Assembly: GCF_043290135.1 (NCBI RefSeq)
Contig: NC_134710.1
Span: 6,523,821 to 6,587,820 of the forward strand
Length of the DNA stretch: 64,000 bases
Direction: 5' to 3'
Source of the DNA: Rhipicephalus microplus
Lineage: Eukaryota; Arthropoda; Arachnida; Ixodida; Ixodidae
In this document: in pieces, positions 46,940-58,322 of the stretch
How the letters are laid out: every line of letters begins with the position of its first letter
Numbering within the stretch: the stretch's first letter is position 1
Notes under the pieces: generated by a model
The model's input: only the letters and a program-made list of their open reading frames with translations
Told to the model about the DNA's origin: nothing
Databases searched by the model: none
Made by a program: the position numbers and the translations under genes

Positions 46940-49320
46940 AAAAAACTTAGCCCATTCCCACTCCGGGAATGGCCAGACAGCTCAATTTCAATCTTGTAAT
47001 TCCTGAATGTAGAAAATACATCTTGATAGTTTTTGAGGTGATAATAAACGCCCCCATGAAGCTGGTGTCACGAGATGAATAAATAACTGAACAAGTACGC
47101 AAGACATGTTAAAAAGCAGAGAAATGATAGCTTGATATCATATCTCGTGCAGTGAAATCTGGTCACTAATTCATATAGGAATGGTTCTCTCGCTACATAT
47201 TAGTATTTACATGATGAGCATGTTTGATGGAAGTGATGTTTTAGTAATGGTTAAACTGAAATATGTTCATGGTAAAATGACGACAGGGCATAATTACGCT
47301 GAAAAAAGTAACGTTCAAGAAGACGAAGCTGTTTTTTCATGCGTATAAAGTCGTTGTGAATACGAAGAAAATTAGGATTTATTAAAATTTTGTTATTGGG
47401 ACGGAAACTCCCTTGAACGGCTGGTATTGGTAGGAACAGTGAACCACCGCTCGGGCACTTTCTGCCTTGGCATCGAATGTGGAACACTGAGCCGCACGGT
47501 TCGTCAGCACTCACGCTTGTCAAGAGCGCGCCTCGCAAACAAGGGTGGAAGGAGGAGAACTTTCCGTGTTCTTGTGCACGAACGTATGCAATGTCTTCCT
47601 TGTCGCAAAGGTTATTTACGTGTGTCAGGTACTAAACTGCTCATGAGATAACGATCAGGCAGTACATTTAGTATTTCCCGCTTTCGTGTGGGGTGTCAAA
47701 GCCAACCAACTTCGAAGGATAATTTGTTTTCCCTTTAGTATCTGCGGGAATAATGCATTTGTTTGTACACTAACTTATGCCTCGGTTTGTCTGATACAAA
47801 TTGGCAGATTGTTCCCACTTTTACACCCACGCCAAACCTAGAGAATGCTTTGTGGCTTTCCACTTCTATGGACCGTGTACTCAGGCCTACGTGACTGCTT
47901 TTCAGTGTGACATTACAGCCGTAGATATAAGGGTTTAGCAAAATGCGTTCCTCCCTAAGGTCCTTTTTGTTTGCCGATGCGAACACGGATATATGCCGAC
48001 TCGTAGGAACTGAGCGAAGTTAAAAAAACATAAAAAATGACGATAATAACGAAATGATCTCACCCCAGAACAGTGGGAGTATGGGATGGTCAGCTATGAG
48101 CTCGAGATTTCAGAATGCCTGATCTCCCGGGCTTTATCTGCCGAAAGCGTAATTATCCGAACATGTTCGGCAATTCTCGTCTATTGTTCTTTGGTGACCA
48201 AACTATCCTCATTAAAAGTGCCTAAACTTCCTCTTGATTTTTAAATACTGCAATAAAGATCGCAAGCCGGACAAGGTGCGAAAAGAGTCGTTGATTTGGT
48301 TTTGTTCATGGAAATGTTGACATGAAATGTTATGAGCGAAACGGGTGTTCGGCCATTTAGTTTTCAAAACTAGAATTGCAAACGACGGCTGTTTGAACGG
48401 CTGGTTTAAATAAAAAAAGATGAAATAATTGCCGTTTACTTTCATAAAATGCTTTTATGGATCACTGGACGCAAGGGCCTCTGTGGTAGTGCATTATGGT
48501 AGTGCTGCTCTAGCCACTAAGAGGCGCGGTGATGGCAGCTTTCCTCCCGGGCCTTCCTTCACCCTATAAATGAACCGTGGATTCTCTTCGGTGCAAATAC
48601 TTGCGTCAGGACTCCTATATAGAGGCGCCGCCGTGGCCATGGTTACGTGGGCTTTCCTGCTTCGGGCGGTTTTCTGAGCGAATGATTTCAAAAGTTTATT
48701 CTATTTGTCTATCTGTACGAAGGGGGAGCGCATCCAGTTCATCGTGTACGATTGTGTGTGGCTCTGACCTATAGTCCTTCGCCGACATATTTTCGGGTAA
48801 GTCGCCGATGTGTCTAGACAGGCTGGACAGTATTGTATAGGGGGGGGGGGGGGGTATGAGGTGAGAAGGAGCGTTAGCTGGTATAGAAAGCTTGCAGTGA
48901 ACGAAAACATCGCACCAGTGTTAACAGGCATCACAACTTAAAGAAGTGTTGTTTCGAATAAGCGTCGGAGTCGCCGACAGTGATATAGCGCAAAGGAGTG
49001 AAGGGTGGGGGACTGCAGGTGGCTGCGCTGCCGCCAAGGGGGCAAACAATGGCAAGGTATAAAGGGTGAGGGGGGCATGCTGTCACTGTAGTTTTGCTCG
49101 ACCTTGGTTACGCGAAGAATAAAGACAAACTTCGGAGGCGCATGGTCGATTCAAGGACAGAGTTGTATTAGGCGCGTTGCTCATAAAGTTACCTTGCCTG
49201 TTCTTAGCCGAGCCAATTTAAAAATACTGCTTCTTGTTGAATTCGAGGCTCTGAATTATTTACTAATGTAGGAAGTTTGAAAAACAGCACGCGGACAAAA
49301 ACGTCATATAGCTTTTAAAA
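46940..49320. other. Unassigned intronic stretch
   Basis: It begins with ATTCC-rich sequence (46900-46985) similar in style to 49325-49490 and includes a G run at 48841-48854. It may be the leader of the second Gypsy element or a separate insertion. No protein motif was found. Confidence 0.4.
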
Positions 49321-49324
49321 AAGA

Positions 49325-49485
49325 CCAAAAATACATTCCCATTCTATTCCGGACATACTGTGCTTAATTCCATTCCCATTTCATTCCTTGATGCGTTGTC
49401 CCCATTACATTTCCAGTCCATACCGGGGTCGCGAAAACTTGAAATAATTCCGGAATCATTTCCTTTCCGGAGTAGTAACTCCGCA
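49325..49485. repeat. ATTCC-rich degenerate repeat
   Basis: CATTCCCATTCTATTCCGGA, TTCCATTCCCATTTCATTCC and AATTCCGGAATCATTTCC recur with loose spacing. Similar short blocks occur at 46905-46975 (CTCCATTCCTTTTAATTCC; CCATTCCCACTCCGGGAATG). Confidence 0.5.
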
Positions 49486-49489
49486 ACAC

Positions 49490-49608
49490 TCACACAGACA
49501 GCACTCTTGCTGCGGGCTGGTTGTTCTATTCTACCCCCCTTTTTTCTCTTCCTTCTTCCCTGCTTCTATAGCCGGAAAGCCACGGCCCCACTGTTCGCTG
49601 CACCTTAA
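49490..49608 (+). repeat. Direct repeat flanking the second Gypsy element, copy 2
   Basis: It matches 40663-40790 (AGACAGCACTCTTGCTGCGG; CACGGCCCCACTGTTCGCTG). On the 5' side of the minus-strand element it could be part of the 5' LTR. Confidence 0.5.
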
Positions 49609-49974
49609 ATTCTCATGAGCACAGAGCGTGACAACGTTACCGTCCCGTCGAGACCATGTGCACTCTCGCATCCGATTCATGCCAGATCCTGCCCAACCGT
49701 ATGCATGCGAAGTAATAAAAACGGATGAGAAAGCCACAATCTCAGTCTTTAAAACAGGTAGAAGTATACTGCACTAGAAAGGTACTATAGTAGATAGCTT
49801 GTACGTGCGTTTTCTTGAAAGTGGTGAGTGATGTGTTGCCATTTTACCGCCGGCGTGAAGCTGCGTAGCTCCGTTGCTTTAGGCCGGATGAGCACTCTTG
49901 ATATTTATGTTACTCTATGGAACAACCTAGCTCAGTTTCACAGACGTTAAAGAACATCCCTAAATAACTAGGCC

Positions 49975-50220
49975 AACACGGCCGTCAGTTTAGTCGCCTA
50001 TGCGGGGAACACGCTCAACCGATTGAACTTGTATTTCAGGCATGTCTTTGATAATGTCTCTAAGAATGGCTTTGCACAAGTTCACTACAGTTTCATTAGC
50101 TGCTTCCTGGAATCCATAAATAACGATATTCTTTCGGTGGCTTCTATTGTCTAGCTTATCCAATTTGCCAGTCAATACTAGCCTACTTTGTTCCTTTAGT
50201 GCAATAAAAGCGTAAAATTG
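49975..50220 (-). pseudogene. LINE ORF1 fragment
   Basis: The minus strand reads KLDKLDNRSHRKNIVIYGFQ, then ETVVNLCKAILRDII and VERVPRIG. It matches the ORF1p core of many LINEs: a coiled-coil end 'd-LEnrsRR-Nl-i-G', then an RRM-like segment and 'i-RaHR-G'. It is an isolated fragment. Confidence 0.65.
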
Positions 50221-50711
50221 ATGGGGAAAACACTAGGTAAAAGTGAGGTTGATTTGTAAATACGGGCCTTACTATTACGTTGCTGATTATGCTACTGTGA
50301 CTCGTTTTGCTAAAAACTCGGTTTATAAGAAATTAATTTTGAGTCTGAAAGCAAAAGTGCATTTTTGGGGCCACCTTGAGTCGTGATACAAACTGTGCCG
50401 CGGTGATGCACGAACGTGGGTGTAGTTGAATGCCCTCTCCCTTCACATGAACGCAACGCCAAGTCCTCACGCCGAGCGCTTACCCGCCATAGCGCGTGCG
50501 TGTGGTAAGTCCTTCAAAGATGAAGTAACGCTATTTACATTTCACTTAGATGTACCGAAGGCTCTCAAAGCACTGATTAACACCTATTCACATTTATCTT
50601 AATTGCCTCGGCGATCTGGCTGAAAGCGAGGGACTCACAGTCGTTTTTATCTGTGACTATATCATTCATCATGTCTCATAGTGCTATTAAACACTTCTTT
50701 GAACTGTGCAG

Positions 50712-51100
50712 ATGACACGTTCCTGCAGTTCAACAGAAATGCCGAGCGCCACTGCCCACCTCTTGCACCAGTGTTGCCAGCGCCAGCTGAGGGCCGCACC
50801 GTGTTTGGCGGACGCGACATCTGGAAGAACTTCAACGTAACTACGTTTCGCGCACAGATTGGGCCGACTGGCGGCAGCCGTGGTTACGAAAAGGTCACTG
50901 GCCAGTCTGGATGGGGAATCTCATGGTGGATCAACGAGGAACTCATTCCAGTGTTGCACGTAGAACGCGGCAAGACGTACACGTTTGTAGTTGAGGGCGG
51001 CGTTGATCCAAGCAACTCTGCTCGCTACCATCCTTTCTACATCACCGACAGCAGCAAAGGCGGCGGCTCCAAGGAAAATCCGGCCGTACTCGGAAAGCCG
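50712..51100 (+). CDS. Skeletor: Skeletor-like exon 7: cupredoxin (plastocyanin-like) region, N-terminal part
   Basis: This is the longest exon (389 nt). It lies between TTTGAACTGTGCAG and GTATGC, enters in phase 1 and leaves in phase 0. It encodes DTFLQFNRNAERHCPPL, a Pro-rich stretch, then FRAQIGPTGGSRGYEKVTG, WGISWWINEELIPVL and VERGKTYTFVVEGG, and finally RYHPFYITD. This is the conserved Skeletor/Knickkopf C-terminal block, a cupredoxin-like fold with 'iGPTGG--GY--ItG--GWGI-WyiN-lliPei-v-RG-tYtFvVEGG--p---a-YHPFYITd'. The exon is intact, with no stop or frameshift. Confidence 0.96.
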
Positions 51101-53478
51101 GTATGCAATATTCTCTTCTCAGACGCCCCACTCAACTTGACTTTCTTCAAGCAGAAAATTATTCAGCCTGCTTTGATGCAGGTTATTGTGGTGCGAAGTA
51201 TTTCGCTAAGTCTTCTCTTTCTATTCCTTGCCAGGGGTATCTGCTAGTACCCTTTCGTTCGGCCGAGCTGCGAAAAAATACTTTTTGCTCGCGACGTTCG
51301 CTAACACTGCATCCACTCACGGTATTGGGTCCAAGTCATTCACGAGTACCTTGTGAATGCGCCGAAAATCAACAGATACTTTGTTGGACCCTTTTTCGTC
51401 ACCACTAGCGGCGAATTTTGTGTAGATGTGGAGCATTCAATCACCCCCAGTTTTAGCATCTGTCCGAACTCATTATCTATGGCCTCATTATCTCATTATC
51501 TAGGGGAAGAGGGTACTGCTTCACGTTTACTGGCTTGTTCGTTAGCTGAATGGTACATTCGAGCACCGTCGTCCTGCCTGGGAGGTCGGAAAATATTTCA
51601 TCGAATTCCTTCAAAACACCACCCACTTATTCTTTTTGTGCTTTATTTAAAGTCTGCTACACTTTCTCGCCCCATACTTTTGTTGGTCATGTACCTAGGT
51701 ATACCTGCATCGTGTGCTCTTTCAGAAATCTCTTCTGTAATGGTCATCCTTTCCTTAAGGCCTCTGCTTCTTTGTCTCGTTGCCTCTCTTCAGCAGGCTG
51801 ATATGTCATACTTTCTTTCTTCGTGCGATTTCAGCTTGTAATATACGTTGCTTTCTCTTCTTTTTACTTCAAGTGGCCTTTTGCAGCTCATCGTGACTTT
51901 TTTGGTGTCCTTTGGCAGCAATATCAAAGCCTTATTTCCAGCCCTAAAGCACTCTCTTTTGGCTTTTGTTGTAATGTTCCTGTTCGATGCCTGCGCTTCA
52001 ATGAAACTCTCCCGTACAATGCGGCATGTTTTTTCAAGCTTATCCCTTAGCTCGAGTAAATATGCATACGAGTATTTTTGCTTGTCCTTCAATTGTGTGC
52101 TTGATGATGTCTGTCGCAAATTATTAATGGTCCCCTCACTGCTCTTCCACAAATCAGCTCAAATGGAAAAAAAAGCCAGTACTGTTTTGCGACAATTCTC
52201 TGTATGCAAACGAGAGTGCACGTAAATACCGATCTGAATTCTCGGGATTCTCTTGGCACACTTTGCGTAACATGCTCTTTAACTTACCATTAAACACTTC
52301 CAACACACATTACACAAAGGGTGGTATGGGTTTGCAAAGAGGTGACACAGAGAACTCATACTGCAACTTTCACAGGTGACACAGAGAGGTGACACAGAGA
52401 CATCATTCTGCAAGTTTCACTATCTGTCAATATCTATGTCGAGATTTCATACTGTGTAAACGCGCCCACGAGAGCCTCAGCAATCATTACAGTATCGACC
52501 ATTGTAGGTAAATTCACTTTGGCATATGTAGTTGCGACAGCCATCATTGTGATGATGTACGTGTTTCTTTATAACAACGACTGCGACGTTTTCAAATGGT
52601 TGTTCAATGACCGACATAGCACCTAGCTGTACCTTTGACACTAGCCCTTTTGGTATGGTGTTCTGGCACTGGCCACAAGAACGGACATACCTCTTATTAT
52701 CACTTTGCGTACATGGCCATCAGAATTCTTCAGCTACCTGATTGGTCATCTTCTTTATTCCTTGGGACCCAGCAGTAACAGACTCTTGCACCTGGTTGAG
52801 TACGACCCTTGGAAAATCCACTGGTGCTACTAGCTGTCTTTTCTCCCCTCAATCTCGGGTGTACCAATCTACAAAATATATTTCCCATCATCTCGAATTT
52901 ATGCATACCTCTTCTTATAGTGAATCTATTTCCTTTGAAGTTAGAATGGACGTCGCAAAATCCTGTCCGTTTCTTGTTTTTTCTGTTATTTCAGTTGCAG
53001 TTACATTCAATATCGATTCCACCACGTCATTATGATCGTCCTTTTCCTTATTCTTGTAACTTGTCGATTTTTCAGCTGAACACACTGTAGCTTCTCGTGT
53101 GGCTGTGTTCAGGTCTTTTATTTTCGCCGTCTTCCGTGTCCTAAGACACTTCCTGTTTCGTGCCTTTTAATATTTCTGCTGTGAGAATGCTCTACAAGGG
53201 ATCGGTCTGGTCCAGGCTTTTAACGCCAGGTGCGTTTCCTAGAATCATATCATACAATGGCTTCTGTACACATGCGGCTTCTATCCATCTACAAGTCAAA
53301 AACATGACTCGCGCTATAGTCATCCGCCTTACACTTTCATCCGCCAAACGAACTGTTTCCTCTGTCCTGAAGAATTTTGAATTTGGAACCAAGGGCTGTT
53401 TTACAAGCACGGTATTCGATCATGTGTCTCGATAACCAGACACTCCTCGTCCGTCTGGAATTCCAGTTACCGCTGACA

Positions 53479-53800
53479 TCAATGTATCCGTGTCTTCCGA
53501 CCTTGAGGACATTGCAATACATCGGCCTTGTTTTTACCCTCATTCGCTACCACATTTAGAGGGTCATCTTTCACAGGACCGTCATCTGCTAAAACGCGAG
53601 GCGCCTTTTTGTCTGGCCTTGCTCTGTACGTTTCCACTGTGTGTCCTGTACGTCCGCACATGTCGCACTGTGATGGTGAACCAAGTGCACGGCCCAGCTG
53701 ACAACTTGCCGCTCTTTGTCCTGCCTTGCCACACAGGAAACATTTGGCCCACTTCGAGCGTGCTCTTTCTCCTATGACCCCTTCTCTTCTTTTCTTTTTT
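53479..53800 (-). pseudogene. Nucleocapsid zinc knuckles of the Gmr1-like element
   Basis: KWAKCFLCGKAGQRAASCQL and CDMCGRTGHTVETYRARPDK are two CCHC-type knuckles. The first lost its His (H to R) and the second its last Cys (C to Y). The SINE at 53815 separates them from the capsid. Confidence 0.8.
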
Positions 53801-53803
53801 TTC

Positions 53804-54065
53804 AGTTCTTCTCTCCGCCCGGCCGCTGTGGTCCAGTGGCTAAGGTACTCTGCTGCTGACCCGCAGGTTCCGGGATCACATCCCGGCTGCGGCGGCTGCA
53901 TTTTCGATGGAGGCGTAAATGCTGTAGGCCGGTGTTCTCAGATTTGGGTGCACGTTAAAAAACCCCAGGGGGTCGAAATGTCTGGATCCCTCCGTTACGG
54001 TGTTTCTCATAATCATATGGTAGTTTTGAGACATTAAAATCCACATGTCAATTAAGTTGTTCTCT
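53804..54065 (+). mobile_element. Full-length Ruka SINE inserted in gag, with target-site duplication
   Basis: The body 53815-54054 carries the tRNA-like head (CGCTGTGGTCCAGTGGCTAA), GATCACATCCCGGCTGCGGC, GTGCACGTTAAAAAACCCCA, CGGTGTTTCTCATAATCATA and GAGACATTAAAATCCACATG. AGTTCTTCTCT (53804-53814) and AGTTGTTCTCT (54055-54065) form an 11-bp duplication with one mismatch. Confidence 0.9.
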
Positions 54066-54561
54066 TCTTCGGCATCCAAATACCGGTCCGCATGCTCTGC
54101 CATCGTGTTCAGGTTGCGTTGCTTAAGGAAGGCAGTCACTATCAGATGACAAGACGCCAGAAACTGTTCTGCGATCATGCTGTCCCTGAGTTCTTCGACT
54201 GTCTTTTTTTATTTTCCCATCTTCAACCAGCGATAAAATGGTTGGAGATGCGAGTGGCAAATAGTTGTTCTGTCTCGTTTTCCCGAGGCTTGGAAGTCCT
54301 GAACTTCTCCCGCAATCCCTCGGCAGTCAGTCGGAACCGTTGCAACAGAGCGACCTTCAACTTGTCACAATCGATTGCTCCGGCTGCTGGGATCCGACTG
54401 AAAACCACAAACGCTTCCCCAGCAAGACATATACTAAACCCAGTTGCCCAATCGATCTTTTGACGCCCTTGTGCAGTTGAAATTCTTTCACATAGCTGAA
54501 TGTAGGCATCTGAATTGTCCCTCCTCTCATCAAACGGCACGATAAACTTTTGGGGACACAC
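54060..54561 (-). pseudogene. Gag of the Gmr1-like element
   Basis: Frame 1 (54561-54223) reads KFIVPFDERRDNSDAYIQLC, ATGFSICLAGEAFVVFSRIP and DKLKVALLQRFRLTAEGLRE. After a frameshift, frame 2 reads MIAEQFLASCHLIVTAFLKQ and MAEHADRYLDAEEE. This is the SCAN-like capsid domain common in arthropod Gypsy Gag ('yd---ddldaYL-rFE...', 'L-LLqrFr-teeG-r-kFR', 'eqfl--c--dL--fLker'). Confidence 0.78.
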
Positions 54562-54600
54562 TTTTGCTATCCTCTGGAGTGTAGTTTATGATACCGCTCC

Positions 54601-56799
54601 TTCTGACCCTTATCTACTGGTTGCACTGGTTGCAATCACATGCAGCTGCAATTTCTTCTCTGTTCTCTCCTTCTCTTGCATTAGGTTTATTTTTGCACGT
54701 TCGTCGGCTGCCTCATCTCGTTTCGCTGCTGCCTTAGCTACATCCTTTTGTTGTTCTGCAACCTTCTGCGCGCTTTTGTAGCCTCCCAACCTCCCGCGCC
54801 TATCAATCTCTTCTTTCCATCATCATATATTTACATAATAGCCTCGGCTGACAAAATCGCTCCTATAACCATTCAACGTCCATGCGGGCGCTCCAAACAG
54901 TTCAGGGCACGTGACAAAATGAAAGGGCCGGCTTGCCAATGTCGTCACAATGGGGATAGCGCCCGGCACGTTTTGCTTGAGTCAGCGGGACTGACACATG
55001 AAGGCGACATGGCGTGACACAAAAACACCCTTCAATTCACTTAACAAACAAGTTACATGCCTACAGGATAACAAAGTAATGGCCACGTTCTATTACGACC
55101 ACGTTCTGCGTGTGTCCCTAATCAATAGTCAGCAAGCGTCTATGGGACAAAGAGGATCGAAGTTGTTGGTCTCTTAACAGCGTCTTGCTACCGTCACTCA
55201 CCACGTCTCTTAATACTGTCTTCGCCGCTGGTGCCGAACGGTGCTTTATGCGCGATACAAGTTGCTCGCTCGTCATTCCCGTTGCAAACCAGTGCAGGCA
55301 GGCACTCCTGGCACGCCCAAGAACACGCTGGTTGGTATGCAGCTCTGGGGCAGACAGGTGTCTGCGAGCACGGGCTCGCTGAAGGTCGGCGGCGCAAGCG
55401 CTCGTCGCAAGCGTCGGCGGCACGACAGCTCAAGCGGCTCCCGAGGCTTGGCAGTGTGGGGGCAGGAGCCGGGCTGCCCGAACCATCCGCTGTACTGGTC
55501 ACCGTTCTCTACTCCACGCGGCCCTTCAATATGGCATGCCCGCGCGCAACTCTCGCTTCCTTGTCTTCTTCGTATTTTTGTTCCCTTGCCCATTCATTCC
55601 CTTTTCTCCTTTTTCCACTTGTCTTGGCATACCTGACAACCATAAAAACACCCAGATCTTTGCCTCAGTGCACTGTAGACCTTTATGAGAATGCATTTTG
55701 GTCTACCTTTCCTGAAGAGTGAGATAGTGTTGGGTAGTTTGAGATATTCACTCAGAAATTTCGCTAGTATTAATCGCAAGATGATTCTCCCGTAAGCTAG
55801 CTACCTCGAAGGTACGGCTTTCACTGGCGTAGCGCGTATATTCTGGAAAGCATCGCAACTTCCTGCAGGCATAGGATGTCCGCAGGAAGTCGCAAAGTTG
55901 TGCTCGCATAGTTTCAATTAGGTAGACGTGATGTCACTCCGTGAAAATGCAGAATGCTTTTTGATTACGCAGGTTTCACTGGAAAGGTGGTGTGGTATTG
56001 TACACTGTAAAAGGGAATGGTTGCAGCTATGAAGCTCAGCGCGCGTTCTCCATAGGCTCCGTGTTCCTTCGCCCTCGTCTTTTTGTTGCGGTGTGTTTCC
56101 CCAGCTAAGCTTTATGGACTAACCCAAATCAAAGTCTTGCTAAGGAGCACGAAAGCCAGTTGTGAAGATACGTATATCCATAAAAAGCTAAAACACGGTA
56201 ATCGCACGCGACTTGGTCGCACCATGTGCCGACAACTGTAGCCATATGCGGTGCTCCTTACTGAAATGCAACAACTTCTGTTGCAAAAAAAAAATATATA
56301 TGCGTTATAAAATAGCAAATGTCGCGTGATCGCGTGTTCATTGATACCGTTGGAAAGGAGTGCGTGGATCTTTTTTTTAATTGCTCTCGAAAAACTTAGC
56401 GTCACGCACGACAAGCAGGCAACTTTGGACGTCACATCACCCACATCGCTAAAATATGCCTCTATAAATTAGTCGAAGGAATAGTTTTCGTAGATCAGTG
56501 CGACAAAATGACCTCTTCCTCGAATGATAATCAGAGCTGCTTCACAATTCAGTTTTATGTTTTGAATGTTTTTACAATCGAATCGATAGTCAATTTGATT
56601 GTCACTATAGCATAAAAATCAAGGTTTCTCCATAAAATTTTGGGGATTCATTTCTCCATTGGTTGCCATCGAGTTCTTTGAGACAGGAAAGATTTCTCTA
56701 TTTTTTTTATTGTAGAGCACTACTGGCACTGCGATTGGTATGCGCGTATTTTTTACAGGCGGAGTTCGCACGTAATAATGCAAAGCTTTTATTTTTTAG
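54601..56799. other. Probable 5' part of the Gmr1-like element, then featureless intron
   Basis: 54601-54780 on the minus strand is charged and glutamate/arginine-rich, as expected for a Gag N-terminus. 54900-55640 is GC-rich and may include the leader and 5' LTR, but no second LTR copy was found. From about 55,650 to exon 8 nothing is recognisable. Confidence 0.4.
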
Positions 56800-56860
56800 G
56801 GCCATTTACTGCTCGCTGGAGTTGTCTTGAACTCCGAAAACAAAGTTGACGTTTCCAATG
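56800..56860 (+). CDS. Skeletor: Skeletor-like exon 8: short cupredoxin exon
   Basis: The exon follows a T-rich acceptor (TTTATTTTTTAG) and precedes a consensus GTGAGT donor. It is 61 nt, enters in phase 0 and leaves in phase 1. The peptide GHLLLAGVVLNSENKVDVSN sits where family members carry 'v-vfAGv---r-G--rPta-G'. Sequence support is modest because the exon is short. Its splice sites and phases fit both neighbours, and without it the phases of exons 7 and 9 would not match. Confidence 0.7.
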
Positions 56861-57687
56861 GTGAGTAACTTCTGCTTGCCCCATAGCAGAAATACAACCC
56901 ACTTCAAAGCTTTTGAATGACACTGTGCATGCTCTACGTTGCTCTTCCTTTTTATTATTGAAGGGAATAGACTGAATATTTTAGGCTATTCACAGCTGTG
57001 CAGATAGACCAGAACTTTTTCAAATGACTAAATAATTCATTATGCACTTCCATTTCAATGCAACAACACCACATATGTCCTATCAAGAAAACTTTTATTC
57101 ATTAGCTATTTACTTGTGTCAGTCAAAGAAATGAACTGGGGGGTACAAAGTACGACTGTTTTTGAGTTATCGCGCTTGTTCCGACCTTGCATCTATAATT
57201 ATATCAACACATATGCATAAAGTTTGGAGAACCGCGTGTTTGTTTATAGGCAGCAACAGTGCAGTTTAATGAGTAGAAGATGGAAGTTGCCTTGCTTTGA
57301 CAGTTTTCACTCATTCGCTGCTTTAGCGCAGAAAGATCTAATATTGAGAAAAATACCGTTAATCAACAAGTTTCTGTGAATTACTCAGTTAAATCTAACT
57401 TAAGTGTGGTAAAGTTATTGCACCTTGGGTAGAGTTCGTTTGCGAAGATGACAGGGTGACTATTATAGTTATTTTATTCTACATTGTCTAAAACACTTCC
57501 TGTGCGAAGAAGGTTACGGTCGTAGCGACAATGACGACTAAACCCGTTGAAGTATATAATATAAATACTATCGCAATAAGATCTCGCCCTAACTAATGGA
57601 AGCACATTCAGAATGCAAGACACGTTCAGGTATGGAGGTAACCAGAGGGGAAAATACCACGGGTATCTTCAAGATTATTTGGAAAAC
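56861..57687. other. Gene-free intronic stretch
   Basis: No recognised feature. Confidence 0.45.
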
Positions 57688-58230
57688 TTAATGACTTATT
57701 GGGTGGTCGCTTGTCACGAGGAAAATGTGCATGAAAAAGGATACGTCTGTTGAGCAAAAACGAAGCACGTCACGAGAATCAAAATCGGAGTTGAATAACG
57801 AAAGAGCGTGGGAAGCCGCGCAGTTGTTTCTCCGGCCCAGAGACGTACCTGCTATGTTGATCGCGTCATCCCGGGTTAGATCTGGAACCTGTCTGCCCCC
57901 CGCGACCAACCACCTGCTATCGTCTTTGGCTAGGCATGCTGTAGACCACGTCCTTTGGCCTCGAGATCTTGGAGTGACACCCGTCCATGTGTGACGCCAC
58001 TTTGTGGACTTCGCTTTAAACTCAACTGCTCCTGTGCGCGCATCGTCTACTTCAGGCGGAAACTTTGCCGAAAAAACAGCCTCACGAGGGTCAGCTAGCG
58101 CCCACAACGGATGTTTTCGAGTGCAGTTGTGCCTTTGTTTTAGTTGCAGCCCAATCTGCAGGGCCAAGAAGCTTTCCAGGTGGCCGATAAGCATGCCGAT
58201 GCCACCGATCTCATTCCTGGTCAGAAAGTG
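57688..58230 (-). other. Unrecognised minus-strand ORF with a plausible 5' splice site
   Basis: The frame 58194-57688 (168 codons from the first ATG) includes DPREAVFSAKFPPEVDD, EFKAKSTKWRHTWTGV and DLTRDDAINIAG. A consensus-like donor (GTACGT) follows NIAG at about 57853. The upstream part is balanced in composition and protein-like, and the part after the donor is not. I do not recognise a family. It may be an exon of a gene on the opposite strand or of a transposon. Confidence 0.3.
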
Positions 58231-58322
58231 AAACTATGTGGCGGTGTTCTCGCTCATCATCTGCAGTTTTTGCCGTGCGATGCTAATTAGTTAGGGCGTT
58301 TCAAATTTTCAATGAGCGTGCA

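Larger units (their letters stand above)
51225..54600 (-). pseudogene. Degenerate Gypsy element with integrase upstream of reverse transcriptase (Gmr1-like order)
   Basis: Minus-strand order: Gag 54561-54060, zinc knuckles about 53760-53620, protease-like region 53410-53192, integrase zinc-binding region about 52780-52640, IN C-terminus 52152-51790, then the RT start 51640-51235. IN evidence: ESVTAGSQGIKKMTNQVAEE and RYVRSCGQCQNTIPKG (H2C2 finger with the His lost), later NKALILLPKDTKKV ('vGdkVLlllP---nKll---rGP'). RT evidence: SDLPGRTTVLECTIQLTNEQ, NSPLVVTKKG and VSVDFRRIHKV, then the region corresponding to K-Y-F-S-K-L-D-L, at which the copy ends. Numerous stops. Confidence 0.75.

Noticed and set aside
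51103..51841. Plus-strand ORFs after exon 7 as continuation of the host protein
   Set aside because: They run through intron and lie antisense to the Gypsy RT. The exon ends cleanly at the GT at 51101.
55194..55722. Overlapping ORFs of 100-163 codons on both strands as host exons
   Set aside because: GC-rich sequence lengthens ORFs in all frames. No domain is visible, and the location fits the leader/LTR of the Gmr1-like element.
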